DNA of 64,000 nt from Janthinobacterium sp. BJB426 (GCF_002735705.1 NZ_PDZL01000004.1:394011-458010), one strand, 5' to 3'. Shown: positions 17,480-26,587, numbered from the stretch's first letter. Translations and numbers: made by a program. Notes: generated by a model from the sequence alone, not told the origin.

Positions 17480-17960
17480 AACTTCGCTTACCTTCGATAC
17501 GACAGAGTTTTCAAATTGATCAGTTGATGCGGCGATACCGAGCAACTGTACAGGTTCCGCTTGGCATTGCTGTCCCGCTGTACTGCGTGCGACCTTGGCT
17601 TGCCGGCGAAAGCCAGGACTACCGGCCGGCTAAGGTGCCATGTTGATAACTTTTTACCGCTCTATGCCAGTCGCGCTATGCGCGCGTCAACAGGCGTGTT
17701 GGGTGGATCGGTTGCATGCCTGGCATGCGGCCAGCGGCAGTTTGCCAGCATTTCATGACAGGCGAACGACATGGGCCGTTTTCGTCGCTGATTTTGGCAC
17801 GCTTTGCTTTATATTGCCATCCCGATTTGTTGACTAGCCGATCAGAAACGGCTACTTGTTGGTTTATGCCAGCAAGACGGGTGTCAGACAGCGGGAAAGC
17901 GTGCTTAACTTTCCCTTTTGTTTCTGCTTTGCAACGGATACTTTACAAAACCCGGCTAGT
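17480..17960. other. 481-bp non-coding region upstream of dksA with several hairpins
   Basis: No convincing coding frame was found here. Visible elements are: a 15-bp palindrome GCATGCC-T-GGCATGC (17714-17728); a stem TAGCCG...CGGCTA (17835-17854); and GGGAAAG...CTTTCCC (17893-17915), followed on the plus strand by TTTTGTTT like a weak intrinsic terminator. dksA and the CobW-type gene both run on the minus strand, so a plus-strand terminator here would need a plus-strand transcript. Candidate -35 boxes on the minus strand for dksA (TTGACG, TTGAAA) lack good -10 partners. A small RNA is possible but unproven. Confidence 0.4.
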
Positions 17961-19049
17961 TTATACCAAACATTGTTCGAGTCCGCGAATAAAAATGTCT
18001 TTTGGTAGATTCTTGCCAATAAACACCATTTTGCTGCCGCGCACTTCGTTTTCGCCCCATTTGGCGCCCAGGTCGCTACCCATCAGTTGGTGCACGCCCT
18101 GGAAGACCACCTTGCGTTCGGCGCCCTGCATCAGCAGCACGCCCTTGTAGCGCAGCATGCGCGGGCCATACACTTGCACCAGGCCGCCGAGGAACTCATC
18201 GAGCTTGGCGCTGTCGAACGGTTGCGTGCTCTTGAAAACAAAGGCGGCGATATCGTCGCTGTGCTGCGCATGGTGGTGGTCGGCATGGCCGCAATCGGTG
18301 GCGCAGGCGTCGCTGTGCTCGTGTTCATGCTCGTGGCCGTGATCCTCTGCGTGTGCATGCGCGTGATCGTGGTCGTGGACGTGCGCCGTTTCCGTGGCCA
18401 GGAAATCCGGGTCCAGTTCCAGCTTTTCATTCAGGTTGAAACCGCGGATGTCGAGCACTTCGGCCAGCGGGGCGCGGCCGAAATCGACCTTGGCGATCGG
18501 TGCGCGGGGATTGATGCGCTTCAGGCGGCGCGTCAGCGTGGTCACGTCCTCTTCACTGACGAGGTCGGTTTTCGACAGCAGCAGTTTGTCGGCAAAACCC
18601 ACTTGCCGCTGGGCTTCCTCGTATTCATCCAGTTGCTTCATGGCATGACGGGCATCGACTACCGTGATAATAGCGTCGAGCATGTAGTGGCTGCCCACTT
18701 CTTCGTCGACAAAGAAGGTTTGCGCCACGGGGCCGGGATTGGCCAGCCCCGTCGTTTCGATGACGACGCGGTCGAAGGCCAGCAAGCCGGCGTCGCGCTT
18801 GCGCGCCAGTTCCGTGAGGCCCACGATCAGGTCGCCGCGCACGGTGCAGCAGATGCAGCCGTTGTTCATCTCGATGATGTGTTCGTTGCTATCCTGCACC
18901 AGGATTTCATTGTCGATGTTTTCCTGGCCAAACTCGTTTTCGATCACGGCGATGCGCATGCCATGGTCTTCCTGCAGTATGCGGTTGAGCAAGGTGGTTT
19001 TGCCTGCGCCCAGGAAACCGGTGAGGATGGTGGTTGGAATCAGTGCCAT
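17961..19049 (-). CDS. COG0523/CobW-family GTPase with His-rich metal-binding loop
   Basis: 362 residues from ATG 19049 (AAGG eight bases upstream). Walker A GFLGAGKTT (about 11-19), the family signature GCICC (64-68), a Walker B-like VVIETTGLANPGP, the base-recognition SKTDL, and a CobW C-terminal domain from about residue 265 are all visible. Between them, about residues 215-262, lies a segment with some 20 His plus Asp/Glu and Cys (HDHDHAHAHAEDHGHEHEHE...). Such proteins (YjiA, ZigA, ZNG1 types) act as GTP-dependent zinc or other metal chaperones. A promoter overlapped by a palindrome lies upstream, suggesting regulation. It is not near any cobalamin genes, so a cobalamin role is unlikely. 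Confidence 0.92.
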   Translation of the reverse strand: MALIPTTILTGFLGAGKTTLLNRILQEDHGMRIAVIENEFGQENIDNEILVQDSNEHIIEMNNGCICCTVRGDLIVGLTELARKRDAGLLAFDRVVIETTGLANPGPVAQTFFVDEEVGSHYMLDAIITVVDARHAMKQLDEYEEAQRQVGFADKLLLSKTDLVSEEDVTTLTRRLKRINPRAPIAKVDFGRAPLAEVLDIRGFNLNEKLELDPDFLATETAHVHDHDHAHAHAEDHGHEHEHEHSDACATDCGHADHHHAQHSDDIAAFVFKSTQPFDSAKLDEFLGGLVQVYGPRMLRYKGVLLMQGAERKVVFQGVHQLMGSDLGAKWGENEVRGSKMVFIGKNLPKDIFIRGLEQCLV

Positions 19050-19102
19050 GAGAGATGCCTTGTAATCGGTGGTGCCGCCGCGCAAGCGGAAGAATGCGGA
19101 CG

Positions 19103-19133
19103 ATTATGCCGGAATTTTGCAAAAGCTTGCAAA
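19103..19133 (-). promoter_or_regulatory. Promoter of the CobW-type GTPase overlapped by an 18-bp palindrome
   Basis: On the minus strand TTGCAA (19132-19127) and CATAAT (19108-19103) are spaced 18 bases, a plausible sigma-70 promoter about 55 bases before the start codon. The inverted repeat TTTGCAA-AAGC-TTGCAAA (19116-19133) covers the -35 box and half the spacer, the classic position of a repressor operator. It does not match the Zur consensus. Confidence 0.5.
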
Positions 19134-19184
19134 TGCGCGCCCATCCGCTTGATATGGATCAGGCTGCCCCATTGGTGCGGCCGC

Positions 19185-20132
19185 CTACTTGAGCTTGGCG
19201 CGCGGGTGCGCCTGGTCGTACACGTGCGCCAGGTGCTGGAAGTCGAGGGCCGTGTAGACCTGGGTCGAGGTGATGCTGGAATGGCCCAGCATTTCCTGTA
19301 CGGCGCGCAAGTCGCCCGACGATTGCAGCACGTGCGAGGCGAACGAGTGGCGCAGCACGTGCGGGTGCACATTCGCGGGAATTTCCGTCGCCAGCGCGTG
19401 CGCCTTCAGGCGCAGTTGCAGCACGCGGGGCGAGATGCGCGTGCCGCGCGTGCTTAAAAACAAGGCAGCGCTGCCATCGGCCGCTGGCGGGCGCACGCCC
19501 AGCCAGGCGGTCAGGGCCACGAGGGCCGCCTTGCCGACGGGCACCTTGCGCATCTTGCTGCCCTTGCCCGTGACGATGACTTCGAAGCTGGCCATGTCGA
19601 GCCAGCCCAGCGAGGCGGGCTGGCCATTTTCCGCCTTGCAGTAATGGGTATCCAGGCTGGTCAGTTCGGACACGCGCAGGCCGCTCGAATAGAGCAGTTC
19701 GAACATGGCGCGGTTGCACAGTTGTTCCGGTTCGGCAGCGCCTTGCTGGTGTTGCGCGGGCGCCACGAGGCGCACGGCGTCATCCACCGACAGGGCTTTG
19801 GGCAACGTTTTGGCCCGCTTGGGGGCGCGGATGCCGTCGACGGGATTGGCGTCGAGCGCCGTCTCGCCGCTGAGCCAGTTGAAAAAGCCCCGCCACGACG
19901 ACAGCTTGCGGGCGATCGAGCGCGGGTCGAGGCCGCCGGCATGCAGCTTGGCCGTGTAGCGGCGCACTTCGTTGTGCGCCAGCGCCGTCCAGGGCGTGTT
20001 GCCGCTCAGTTCCAGCAAGGTGCGCAGGTCGCGCCCGTAGGCGTCCAAGGTATGCGGCGACAGCTTGCGCTGCGTGGCCAGCTGCGCCAGGTAGGCGTCG
20101 AGCCACTCGGCCTTGCCGCGCGCCTCGTTCAT
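19185..20132 (-). CDS. xerC: Site-specific tyrosine recombinase XerC
   Basis: 315 residues. The N-terminal SAM-like core-binding domain (about 5-95) is followed by the catalytic domain with all six active-site positions: Arg153 (GLRVSEL), Lys190 (TGKGSK), His258 and Arg261 (HPHVLRHSFASH), His284 (LGHSS) and Tyr293 (TQVYT). It resolves chromosome dimers at dif together with XerD at FtsK-bound septa. The length and start seven bases after the DUF484 gene mark it as the housekeeping enzyme rather than a mobile-element integrase. DUF484-xerC is a conserved pair. Confidence 0.96.
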   Translation of the reverse strand: MNEARGKAEWLDAYLAQLATQRKLSPHTLDAYGRDLRTLLELSGNTPWTALAHNEVRRYTAKLHAGGLDPRSIARKLSSWRGFFNWLSGETALDANPVDGIRAPKRAKTLPKALSVDDAVRLVAPAQHQQGAAEPEQLCNRAMFELLYSSGLRVSELTSLDTHYCKAENGQPASLGWLDMASFEVIVTGKGSKMRKVPVGKAALVALTAWLGVRPPAADGSAALFLSTRGTRISPRVLQLRLKAHALATEIPANVHPHVLRHSFASHVLQSSGDLRAVQEMLGHSSITSTQVYTALDFQHLAHVYDQAHPRAKLK

Positions 20133-20139
20133 GGCTGAC

Positions 20140-20817
20140 TCAGGCAGGCGAGCCGGCGCGCAGCGCGGCCAGGGCGGCGCTGGCCGTGGCGCCGATATGC
20201 ACGAGGAAGTCCGTGCCCATGCTCGAGGTAAAACGTTCGCTGTCGGGCGAACCGAGCACCAGCAAGCCGAAAGTGCCCGTCGTGCCAGGCGCGCGCAGGG
20301 CGATCATGACGGCCGATTCGATTTTATCCGCTTGCAACCAGTGCACGGCTTCGAAATCGCGGTTGCTGCCGCAGTACGGCGTTTGCAGGCTGTTGGCGAA
20401 CATGCGCACATCGGCCGTGACATCTTCCGTGAACCAGCCGTTGGCGTGTTCCGGCAGCACTTGCCACAGGCGCAGGCTGACGTAGGGCACGTCGAAATTG
20501 CTGTGCAAGGCATCGACCAGCACGCGCGGCATGTCTGCATCGTTGCGCACTTGCAGCATGGCCTGATTCCAGCCGTGGAATTTGCTGGCGATGTCGCCAT
20601 TTTCCTCGGCCAGGCGGCTCAGCTTGGACATGCGCAGTTCCAGCGCCTTGTACTTGTCGCGCATCACTTCCATCTGCCGTTCCTGCAGCGAGATGGTGCG
20701 TCCCGTCAGCGGGCTGCTCAGCTTGACCTCACCGAGCAGGGCGGTATGCTCTTCGAAGAAATTCGGGTGCTCGCTCAGGTACTGGGCGACGGTGCTGGAA
20801 TCGAGTGTGGCGGTCAT
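20140..20817 (-). CDS. DUF484 (GAF-like) family protein
   Basis: 225 residues. A helical N-terminus with VAQYLSEHPNFFEEH and a coiled segment (LQERQMEVMRDKYKALELRM, about 45-70) precede a GAF-like domain. This is the YigA/DUF484 family, nearly always encoded immediately upstream of xerC and often downstream of dapF. Its molecular role is unknown; the gene-order link suggests a connection with cell division or the cell wall. Here dapF lies 3.2 kb away, separated by the porin and Sel1 genes. Confidence 0.9.
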   Translation of the reverse strand: MTATLDSSTVAQYLSEHPNFFEEHTALLGEVKLSSPLTGRTISLQERQMEVMRDKYKALELRMSKLSRLAEENGDIASKFHGWNQAMLQVRNDADMPRVLVDALHSNFDVPYVSLRLWQVLPEHANGWFTEDVTADVRMFANSLQTPYCGSNRDFEAVHWLQADKIESAVMIALRAPGTTGTFGLLVLGSPDSERFTSSMGTDFLVHIGATASAALAALRAGSPA

Positions 20818-20918
20818 TGAGAATATCTGTCAGTGAAAGTTGAACACTTCATTCTAACCGAGAGTGCGGCGCCATAGGCGCAAAGGGGACGGTAGCGATG
20901 CATTTTCCGTGCGCCCAT

Positions 20919-20947
20919 GAAAAAAGCGGCATGGTTGCCCATGCCGC
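20919..20947 (-). terminator. Rho-independent terminator of the porin gene
   Basis: GCGGCATGG (20926-20934) pairs perfectly with CCATGCCGC (20939-20947) over a four-base loop. In the minus direction the stem is followed by TTTTTTC. It lies about 50 bases past the porin stop. Confidence 0.8.
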
Positions 20948-20996
20948 CTTGTACTCCTGGCTCAGCAATCACCCGTGGAGGGTGACTGGTCGGCCA

Positions 20997-22028
20997 TTAG
21001 AAGTTGTGATGCAAGCCCAGACCGATGTAGGTCTTCGAAACAGCATCCTTGCGGTTCGAGATGTCCGCGTACAGGTAGGTGCGCTTCGACAGGTTGTAGT
21101 CGTAGCCCAGCGATGCTTGTTTGGTCTTGGTCACGCCGTCTGGTGTTTTTTGACCGTAGCCAGCGCGAATCTTGCCTGGGCCGACGTCGTAGTTGGCGCC
21201 AACGAGCCATGCTTTGGTGTCGGTGTTGATGATCTTGAAGTTGCCATCATCCTGATGCTGGTACGATGCCATCAGTTTCAGTTCCGTTACCGGATTGAAC
21301 GATGCTGCAACCGACCACAGCTTGGCTTGCAGGCCATTGCGCTCATACGCGGCCATACCGGCGAACTGGCCGTAGTTGTACGTAGCCGAGACCGAGTACG
21401 GATTCGACGCTGGCACGGCATTGGCTGGCACGAAGTAGTTGCCTGCCGTCGCAGGAACCGCGATGTTACCGTTGGCTTCCTTGGCGGCGACAGTGGCGTT
21501 GAACTGGAAGCCGCTGATGACTGGCGAGTTGTAGAACACGGCATTCGAGAAGCGGTTACGCGAGTTGCCTGGCGCGCTCAGCGGATCGCTGCTGTAGGCG
21601 GCAACGGTCAGGTCGGTTTGGAAACCGGCTGGCGTAGGCATGCCCGACCATGGTTCAAACGCGGTGCTCGATTCCTGGAAGGCGGTCAGGCCACGGCCCA
21701 GACGCACGGTACCGAAGTTGCCTTGCAGGCCGACGCGGCTTTGACCCTGGAACAGGGGACGCGAATTGGCGCCCGACGTGTTTTCTACGGTGCCGGTGTC
21801 GGATTCATAGCGAATTTCCAGTTGGAAAATAGCTTTCAAACCATTGCCCAGATCTTCCGTGCCCTTGAAGCCCAGTTTGTTGTTGTCGCGCTTGGTGACA
21901 GCGGTGGTCGAACCAGTCGCTTTGCCCAGGCCTGCATCGATCGTGCCGTAGATTTGGACGGACGACTGCGCTTGTGCGGTTGCGGCAAAGGCGCCGAAGA
22001 GTGCGAGGGCAACGAGTGATTTTTTCAT
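20997..22028 (-). CDS. General outer-membrane porin (Gram-negative porin family)
   Basis: 343 residues. A signal peptide MKKSLVALALFGAFAATAQA ends at residue 20; the mature protein opens with the typical SVQIYGTIDAGL strand and closes with YIGLGLHHNF, the C-terminal Phe of BAM-assembled porins. The repeated strand/turn pattern and PEFG-like L3 region (GRGLTAFQESS) fit trimeric 16-stranded betaproteobacterial porins (OmpC/Omp32 type). A GGGAAT ribosome-binding site is present. Base composition is less GC-extreme than neighbours and codon choice is narrow, as for a highly expressed gene. It has its own terminator. Confidence 0.95.
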   Translation of the reverse strand: MKKSLVALALFGAFAATAQAQSSVQIYGTIDAGLGKATGSTTAVTKRDNNKLGFKGTEDLGNGLKAIFQLEIRYESDTGTVENTSGANSRPLFQGQSRVGLQGNFGTVRLGRGLTAFQESSTAFEPWSGMPTPAGFQTDLTVAAYSSDPLSAPGNSRNRFSNAVFYNSPVISGFQFNATVAAKEANGNIAVPATAGNYFVPANAVPASNPYSVSATYNYGQFAGMAAYERNGLQAKLWSVAASFNPVTELKLMASYQHQDDGNFKIINTDTKAWLVGANYDVGPGKIRAGYGQKTPDGVTKTKQASLGYDYNLSKRTYLYADISNRKDAVSKTYIGLGLHHNF

Positions 22029-22443
22029 GTCTTATTCCCTATTAAAAGTGAGTTCCGTCCGAGATCCGAGCAGATTGAAACACGCTAACTGTCGCGTTTC
22101 GATGAATGAACCTTAATTCGTCGGCGCGCAAGACGTGCGGGATTGGTCAAATGTGCGTGAAAAGATTGGTGAAAAGCGGCATAACTGCATGCCCCTGTTG
22201 TATTTTTGTAACGCGCGGTTTATGCCGGTTCTGCGCCGGGGGCACGCGTTTCCCCACCGTCACGCCAGCCGCGCCTCGTCATCTTGACGTGTCCGGGCCA
22301 GGACATTGTTGCGTTGAATCAAGTTCTTAAGCCGGCTTTGGCTGATTTATGACACAAGGACGTTACACTAAGGGACGGCCTGCATTGATGGGCCTGGAGA
22401 CGGCTCACTATTATTAGAATCATTGACTCAATATCGAGAATCG
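22029..22443. other. 415-bp divergent non-coding region between porin and Sel1 genes
   Basis: No coding frame is convincing. Close to the porin start is GAAACACG...CGCGTTTC (22077-22100), an 8-bp stem with one wobble; it would fall in the porin leader or promoter and could be an operator or a regulatory hairpin. The stretch 22141-22215 is unusually AT-rich for this genome, as expected around porin promoters, but I cannot assign -35/-10 boxes with confidence. A TACACT box at 22364-22369 could serve the plus-strand gene but lacks a good -35. Confidence 0.4.
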
Positions 22444-23946
22444 ATGGCAAATCGCGAAACATTAGGATTGATCAAGGGCGCACGCGCGGGCGATGTGGCT
22501 TGCCAGCTGGCGTTGGGACGCGTGTATCTGTTTGGACAGGGTGTGCCGCAAAGCTTGCCCACGGCCTTGCACTGGCTGGCGCGGGCGGCCCAGGAGGATA
22601 GCGAGGAAGCGTGCCTGCTGATCGGCACGCACGTGCCGTTCGAAGTGGCGCAACCGGCAGCCAAGGCGCTGATCCCGTATTACGCGCAGGCGTTCGATGC
22701 GGGCCTGGTGCAGGCGGGCCTGGTGCTGGCGCAGCTGGTGCTGGGCAATGCCGCCAGCCACTGTGAAACCATGCGCGCCAAGGCGCGCGTTGCGCTGGAC
22801 GCCGCCGTGCGCGCCGGCTTGCCCGATGCGCAATGGTTGTTATCCATGCAAGAGGGATCGCTTGCCGCTTCCGGGCCGGCCACCAGCCTGGCTGGCGAGC
22901 ACGCCTTCGATGGCGACGCGCCGCTGTACGCCTGGCTGGAGCAGGCATGGAGCCAGGGCAACCATGCGGGCTTCCTGTCGCAAGGCTTGCCGCTGGCGCG
23001 CGAATTGCTGCAACGCCAGGCAGCGGCCGGGGCGCGCACGATCGCCCTCGACGCGCAGCAGGTGTTGTTGCTGTCGCGGTGCGCCCAGGCCTTGGCGCCT
23101 GGCGGCGATGCCGAGGGCTGGCAGTGTTGCGAGCTGGCCGCGCATGGCGGCGACCGCACGGCGCAGCTGGAGCTGGGGCTCGGCTATGCGCGCATGGATG
23201 CGCATGGCCAGCGCCTGGCCACGCGCAATGGCGCGGCCAATTTCAAGCGGGCCGTGCGCTGGCTGACGCAGGCTGGCGAGCAGGGACTGGCCGAAGCCTG
23301 GTTCGTGCTGTCGCGCATCTATACGAAACCGGAATTTTCCCAACGCAATGTGGTCGAAGCCCATTCCTGCCTGGAGCGTGCCGCCGACCTGGGGCATGGC
23401 CCGGCCCAGCTCGAGTGCGGCATGCATGCCTGGCGCAATCGCCGCGACGGCGTCAACAATGATGTGCGGGCCGCGTACTGGCTGCTGCAGGCGCAGGCGC
23501 AAGGCAGTCGTGAAGCGGAGGCGGCGCTGGCGAAGATTGCGCCGCAAGGCGAACCCGGCGACTGGGGCCAGTGCGCCGCCATGCACGCCGATGGGCATTT
23601 GCGGCAATTGGGCCAGAGCCACCCCCTGCTGGCGGCGCGGCTGGCACTGGCGCGCTGCTTTCATCTGTCGCGTGCCGAGGCGCTGCTGCTCGATATCCAT
23701 GCAGCCGACCAGGGGCATTGTCTGTTGATCGATATCAGCGCCACGCATGGGCGCGGCAAGCGGCGCCTGGTGCTGATCCGCACGGCGCAGGAGCGGCAGC
23801 TGCTCGACCAGGCGGTGCGCCTGTTCGAGCGCGTCGATTGCGGCGTGGCGGGGCCGGAAGGCAATTACCGGCAGCGCCTGTACCGCCTGAAGTGCTACCT
23901 GGCGGAACTTGATGTCGCGCAGGAACAGCAGTTCCTGGCGGCCTGA
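22444..23946 (+). CDS. Sel1-like repeat (TPR superfamily) protein
   Basis: 500 residues from ATG 22444; an in-frame TTG at 22423 is an alternative start. Sel1-type helical repeats are clear at about residues 17-55 (ACQLALGRVYLFGQGVPQS), 215-270 and 275-360 (AWFVLSRIYTKPEF, AQLECGMHAWRN). The last 110 residues form a different, unassigned domain with beta strands (GHCLLIDIS, KRRLVLIRT). There is no signal peptide, so it is probably a cytoplasmic scaffold. The function is unknown. It stands alone on the plus strand between the porin and dapF. Confidence 0.85.
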   Translation: MANRETLGLIKGARAGDVACQLALGRVYLFGQGVPQSLPTALHWLARAAQEDSEEACLLIGTHVPFEVAQPAAKALIPYYAQAFDAGLVQAGLVLAQLVLGNAASHCETMRAKARVALDAAVRAGLPDAQWLLSMQEGSLAASGPATSLAGEHAFDGDAPLYAWLEQAWSQGNHAGFLSQGLPLARELLQRQAAAGARTIALDAQQVLLLSRCAQALAPGGDAEGWQCCELAAHGGDRTAQLELGLGYARMDAHGQRLATRNGAANFKRAVRWLTQAGEQGLAEAWFVLSRIYTKPEFSQRNVVEAHSCLERAADLGHGPAQLECGMHAWRNRRDGVNNDVRAAYWLLQAQAQGSREAEAALAKIAPQGEPGDWGQCAAMHADGHLRQLGQSHPLLAARLALARCFHLSRAEALLLDIHAADQGHCLLIDISATHGRGKRRLVLIRTAQERQLLDQAVRLFERVDCGVAGPEGNYRQRLYRLKCYLAELDVAQEQQFLAA

Positions 23947-23970
23947 CTTTTACTGCTCACTTTCACCCGT

Positions 23971-24834
23971 CTACAACTCGATCGTGCCTTCGAACACGGT
24001 CACGGCCGGGCCCGTCATCAGCACGGGCTGGCCGGGGCCTTGCCAGGCGATCGACAGTTCGCCGCCGCGCGCGCTGATGCGCACGGGGGAATCGAGCAAG
24101 CCGCGCAGGATGCCGGCCACGGCGGCGGCGCAGGCACCCGTGCCGCACGCCAGGGTTTCGCCCGCGCCCCGTTCAAATACGCGCAGTTTCACATGATGGC
24201 GGTCGACGACCTGCATGTAGCCGGCGTTGACCCTGCGGGGAAAGCGCGGATGGTGCTCGATGCGCGGACCCGTCACTTCCAGGTCTTGCGCCTCGACATC
24301 ATCGACCACTTGCACGGCATGCGGATTGCCCATCGAGACGACGGACACCAGCACGGGAGAGGTTTGGCCCGGCAAGGCCAGGTCCAGCGGCCACACAGTG
24401 TCGTTGCCTTGCGCCACGCCATCGATGCCGTTGGCATCGAACGGCACCAGCTGTGGCTCCAGCACGGGCGCGCCCATGTCGACCGTGATGCTGCCGTCGA
24501 GTTCCAGGCGCGGCGCGATGATGCCGGCCATGGTTTCTACGCGGATACTGTCCTTGGTCGATAAACCCTTTTCGCTGACGAACTTGACGAAGGCGCGCGC
24601 GCCGTTGCCGCACTGTTCCACTTCGCCGCCATCGTTGTTATAGATGCGGTAGCGGAAGTCGCAGCCGGGCAGGCGCGGCTTTTCCACCACGAGGATCTGG
24701 TCGGCGCCGATGCCGAAACGGCGGTCGGCCAGGCGCTGCCACTGGGCCGGCGTGAGGTCGATATCTTGATGGATGGCATCGATGACGATGAAGTCATTGC
24801 CGGCGCCATGCATTTTGGTAAATTGAAGTTTCAT
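23971..24834 (-). CDS. dapF: Diaminopimelate epimerase DapF
   Basis: 287 residues from ATG 24834. A GTG at 24849 overlaps the upstream acyltransferase stop (GTGA) and would add five residues; the ATG gives the family's usual [15 protein letters not shown] opening. The two catalytic cysteines are present: Cys75 in [10 protein letters not shown] and the second in ACGTGACAAA near residue 230. DapF converts LL- to meso-diaminopimelate for lysine and peptidoglycan. It is the last gene of the lpxL-lpxL-dapF minus-strand operon. Confidence 0.96.
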   Translation of the reverse strand: MKLQFTKMHGAGNDFIVIDAIHQDIDLTPAQWQRLADRRFGIGADQILVVEKPRLPGCDFRYRIYNNDGGEVEQCGNGARAFVKFVSEKGLSTKDSIRVETMAGIIAPRLELDGSITVDMGAPVLEPQLVPFDANGIDGVAQGNDTVWPLDLALPGQTSPVLVSVVSMGNPHAVQVVDDVEAQDLEVTGPRIEHHPRFPRRVNAGYMQVVDRHHVKLRVFERGAGETLACGTGACAAAVAGILRGLLDSPVRISARGGELSIAWQGPGQPVLMTGPAVTVFEGTIEL

Positions 24835-24845
24835 GGTCTGCCGTA

Positions 24846-25721
24846 TCACTTGTGCTGGTTATAGAACGATGCTTCGCCTTCCGGACGCGTCTTGAAGCGT
24901 TTATGCGTCCAGAAATACTCGGCTGGTGCTTCGCGCACTCTTTCCTCGATGAATTCGTTCATGCGGCGCGTGGCGGCCGTGATGTCGTCGCCCGGATAAT
25001 CGTCCCAGGCCGGGTAATACGTCACTTGCCAGCCCTGGTAATTGGGCAGAAAGGTGGCGATGACGGGAATGACTTGCGCCTTGGCGGCCAGCGCCAGGCG
25101 CGCCGTGGCCGTCAGGGTGGCGGCGGGCACGCCGAAGAAGGGCACGAATTCCGCATCCTTCTCGCCGAAATCCATGTCCGGCAGCATGAAATACGGCAAG
25201 CCGTCGCGCAGCGCGCGCAGAATCGTCTTGATGCCGTCCTGGCGCGTAAACAGCTTGGGCGGCTTGAAGCGCGAACGGCCGTTGCGCAAGGCCTGGTCGA
25301 AGGCGGCGTTCTTTTGCTGCACATACATCGACGAGGCGGAGATCTCCATGGCGGTAGCGGCGCCGGCCACGTCGAGGCAGACAAAGTGCGGACACAGCAG
25401 GATGGTCGGCTTGGCCGCGATCTGCTGGCCGGGGAAGGCGGGCACCTTCTTGATCAGGCGGTTCAGGCGTGCTTCCGATGACCACCACAGGATGCTGCGT
25501 TCCCACACGCTGCGCGAGTACGCCTGGAAATGCTGGCGCGCCAGCGCCACGCGTTGCTTTTCCGTCAGCTCCGGCATGCACAGGCGCAGATTCGTCAGGG
25601 CGATGTCGCGGCGCGCGGGCATGGCGATGAACAGCAGGCTGCCGACGGCCACGCCGAAGCGGCCGAGGATGGGCAAGGGCAGCCAGTGCAGCAGCCACAT
25701 GAAGGCGATCAGCAGTCTCAT
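24846..25721 (-). CDS. lpxL: LpxL/HtrB-type lipid A acyltransferase (second copy)
   Basis: 291 residues from ATG 25721, in an ATGA overlap with the preceding paralogue. An N-terminal hydrophobic anchor (about 3-30) precedes the acyltransferase domain with the HX4D motif (HFVCLD), a [17 protein letters not shown] substrate loop, and the terminal [14 protein letters not shown] that matches the LpxL family. It would add a secondary acyl chain to Kdo2-lipid IVA at the inner membrane. The long open frame 5' of 25721 belongs to the other gene's antisense or overlap and is not coding. Confidence 0.9.
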   Translation of the reverse strand: MRLLIAFMWLLHWLPLPILGRFGVAVGSLLFIAMPARRDIALTNLRLCMPELTEKQRVALARQHFQAYSRSVWERSILWWSSEARLNRLIKKVPAFPGQQIAAKPTILLCPHFVCLDVAGAATAMEISASSMYVQQKNAAFDQALRNGRSRFKPPKLFTRQDGIKTILRALRDGLPYFMLPDMDFGEKDAEFVPFFGVPAATLTATARLALAAKAQVIPVIATFLPNYQGWQVTYYPAWDDYPGDDITAATRRMNEFIEERVREAPAEYFWTHKRFKTRPEGEASFYNQHK

Positions 25722-26587
25722 GCCTGCTCCTTGGCGGCATCGGACGTGGCGGACGTGGGCGGCGGCGCGCCGCGCGGCACCTTGTAGCGATTGTAGCTCC
25801 ACAGGTATTGCGCCGGGCTGCGCGCGATCAATTGTTCCATCGCCGCGTTGATGGTGCGCGCCTGCTCGGCCGAGGTGCTGGCTAGCGACTCGGTGAAGGG
25901 CACGAAATGCACGACATAGCCGCGCCCGCCCGGCAGGCGTTCCGCGTAAGTGATGATGACTTCGGCGCCGCCCATCTGCGCCAGCTTGGCGGGCAGGGTC
26001 ATGGTGTAGGCGGGACGGCCGAAGAAATCGGCCCACACGCCTTCGCCTTCTTGCGGCACCTGGTCGGGCAGCAGGCCGATCGGTTGTCCTTTTTTCAGGC
26101 ATTTGGCGAAGATGCGCACGCCCGACATATTGGCTGGCGCCAGCATCAGGTTTTCGCGCGCGCGGGCGCCTTCGATCAGCGGTTTCAGGGCGGCGCGCTT
26201 GGGCGGGCGGTACATCACGGTGAGCGGCGTGCGCAGCGCGATTTGCTGGGCGACGATTTCAAAGCAGCCCAGGTGCGGCGTCAGGAAGACGATGCCACGG
26301 CCGTGCTGCAGCGCTTTTTCCACCAGTTCCCAGTTTTCCACCGTTGCATGGCGCGCCACGCGTTCGGCTGGCGCGCACCAGATGAAGGACAATTCCAGCA
26401 CGCTCTTGCCCGCTTCGGCCACGGCCGTGTGCAAGTGTTGCGAAAACCCCGCACCTTGCATGTTCTCGCGCATGCGGCGGCGGTAGGACGGGGAAATGGC
26501 GTAAATCACCCAGCCGAGCGCAGCGCCCAGGGTATGCAGGACGGGCAGGGGAAAGATCGATAAGAAGCGGAAAATTGGGACTAACAT
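25718..26587 (-). CDS. lpxL: LpxL/HtrB-type lipid A acyltransferase (first copy)
   Basis: 289 residues from ATG 26587, with GGAAACAGC upstream; an open extension to 26626 is unlikely. It has a hydrophobic N-terminus, the HX4E catalytic motif (HLGCFE), LLPDQVPQEGEGVWADFFGR, and YLWSYNRYKVPRG near the end. The catalytic acid is Glu here and Asp in the downstream copy, so the two paralogues probably attach different secondary acyl chains or differ in chain preference. It is divergent from metK, an arrangement typical of Burkholderiales. Confidence 0.9.
   Translation of the reverse strand: MLVPIFRFLSIFPLPVLHTLGAALGWVIYAISPSYRRRMRENMQGAGFSQHLHTAVAEAGKSVLELSFIWCAPAERVARHATVENWELVEKALQHGRGIVFLTPHLGCFEIVAQQIALRTPLTVMYRPPKRAALKPLIEGARARENLMLAPANMSGVRIFAKCLKKGQPIGLLPDQVPQEGEGVWADFFGRPAYTMTLPAKLAQMGGAEVIITYAERLPGGRGYVVHFVPFTESLASTSAEQARTINAAMEQLIARSPAQYLWSYNRYKVPRGAPPPTSATSDAAKEQA

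Noticed and set aside
17716..18150. 144-codon plus-strand frame between dksA and the GTPase gene
   Set aside because: It runs into the antisense of the GTPase C-terminus, has no ribosome-binding site and no recognisable domain.
19116..19133. Palindrome upstream of the COG0523 GTPase as a Zur box
   Set aside because: It lacks the Zur-type GTTATA-TATAAC core; it is kept as an unassigned operator.
19185..20132. Integrase of a mobile element
   Set aside because: Size, motif spacing and pairing with DUF484 identify the housekeeping XerC; no attachment repeats were seen.
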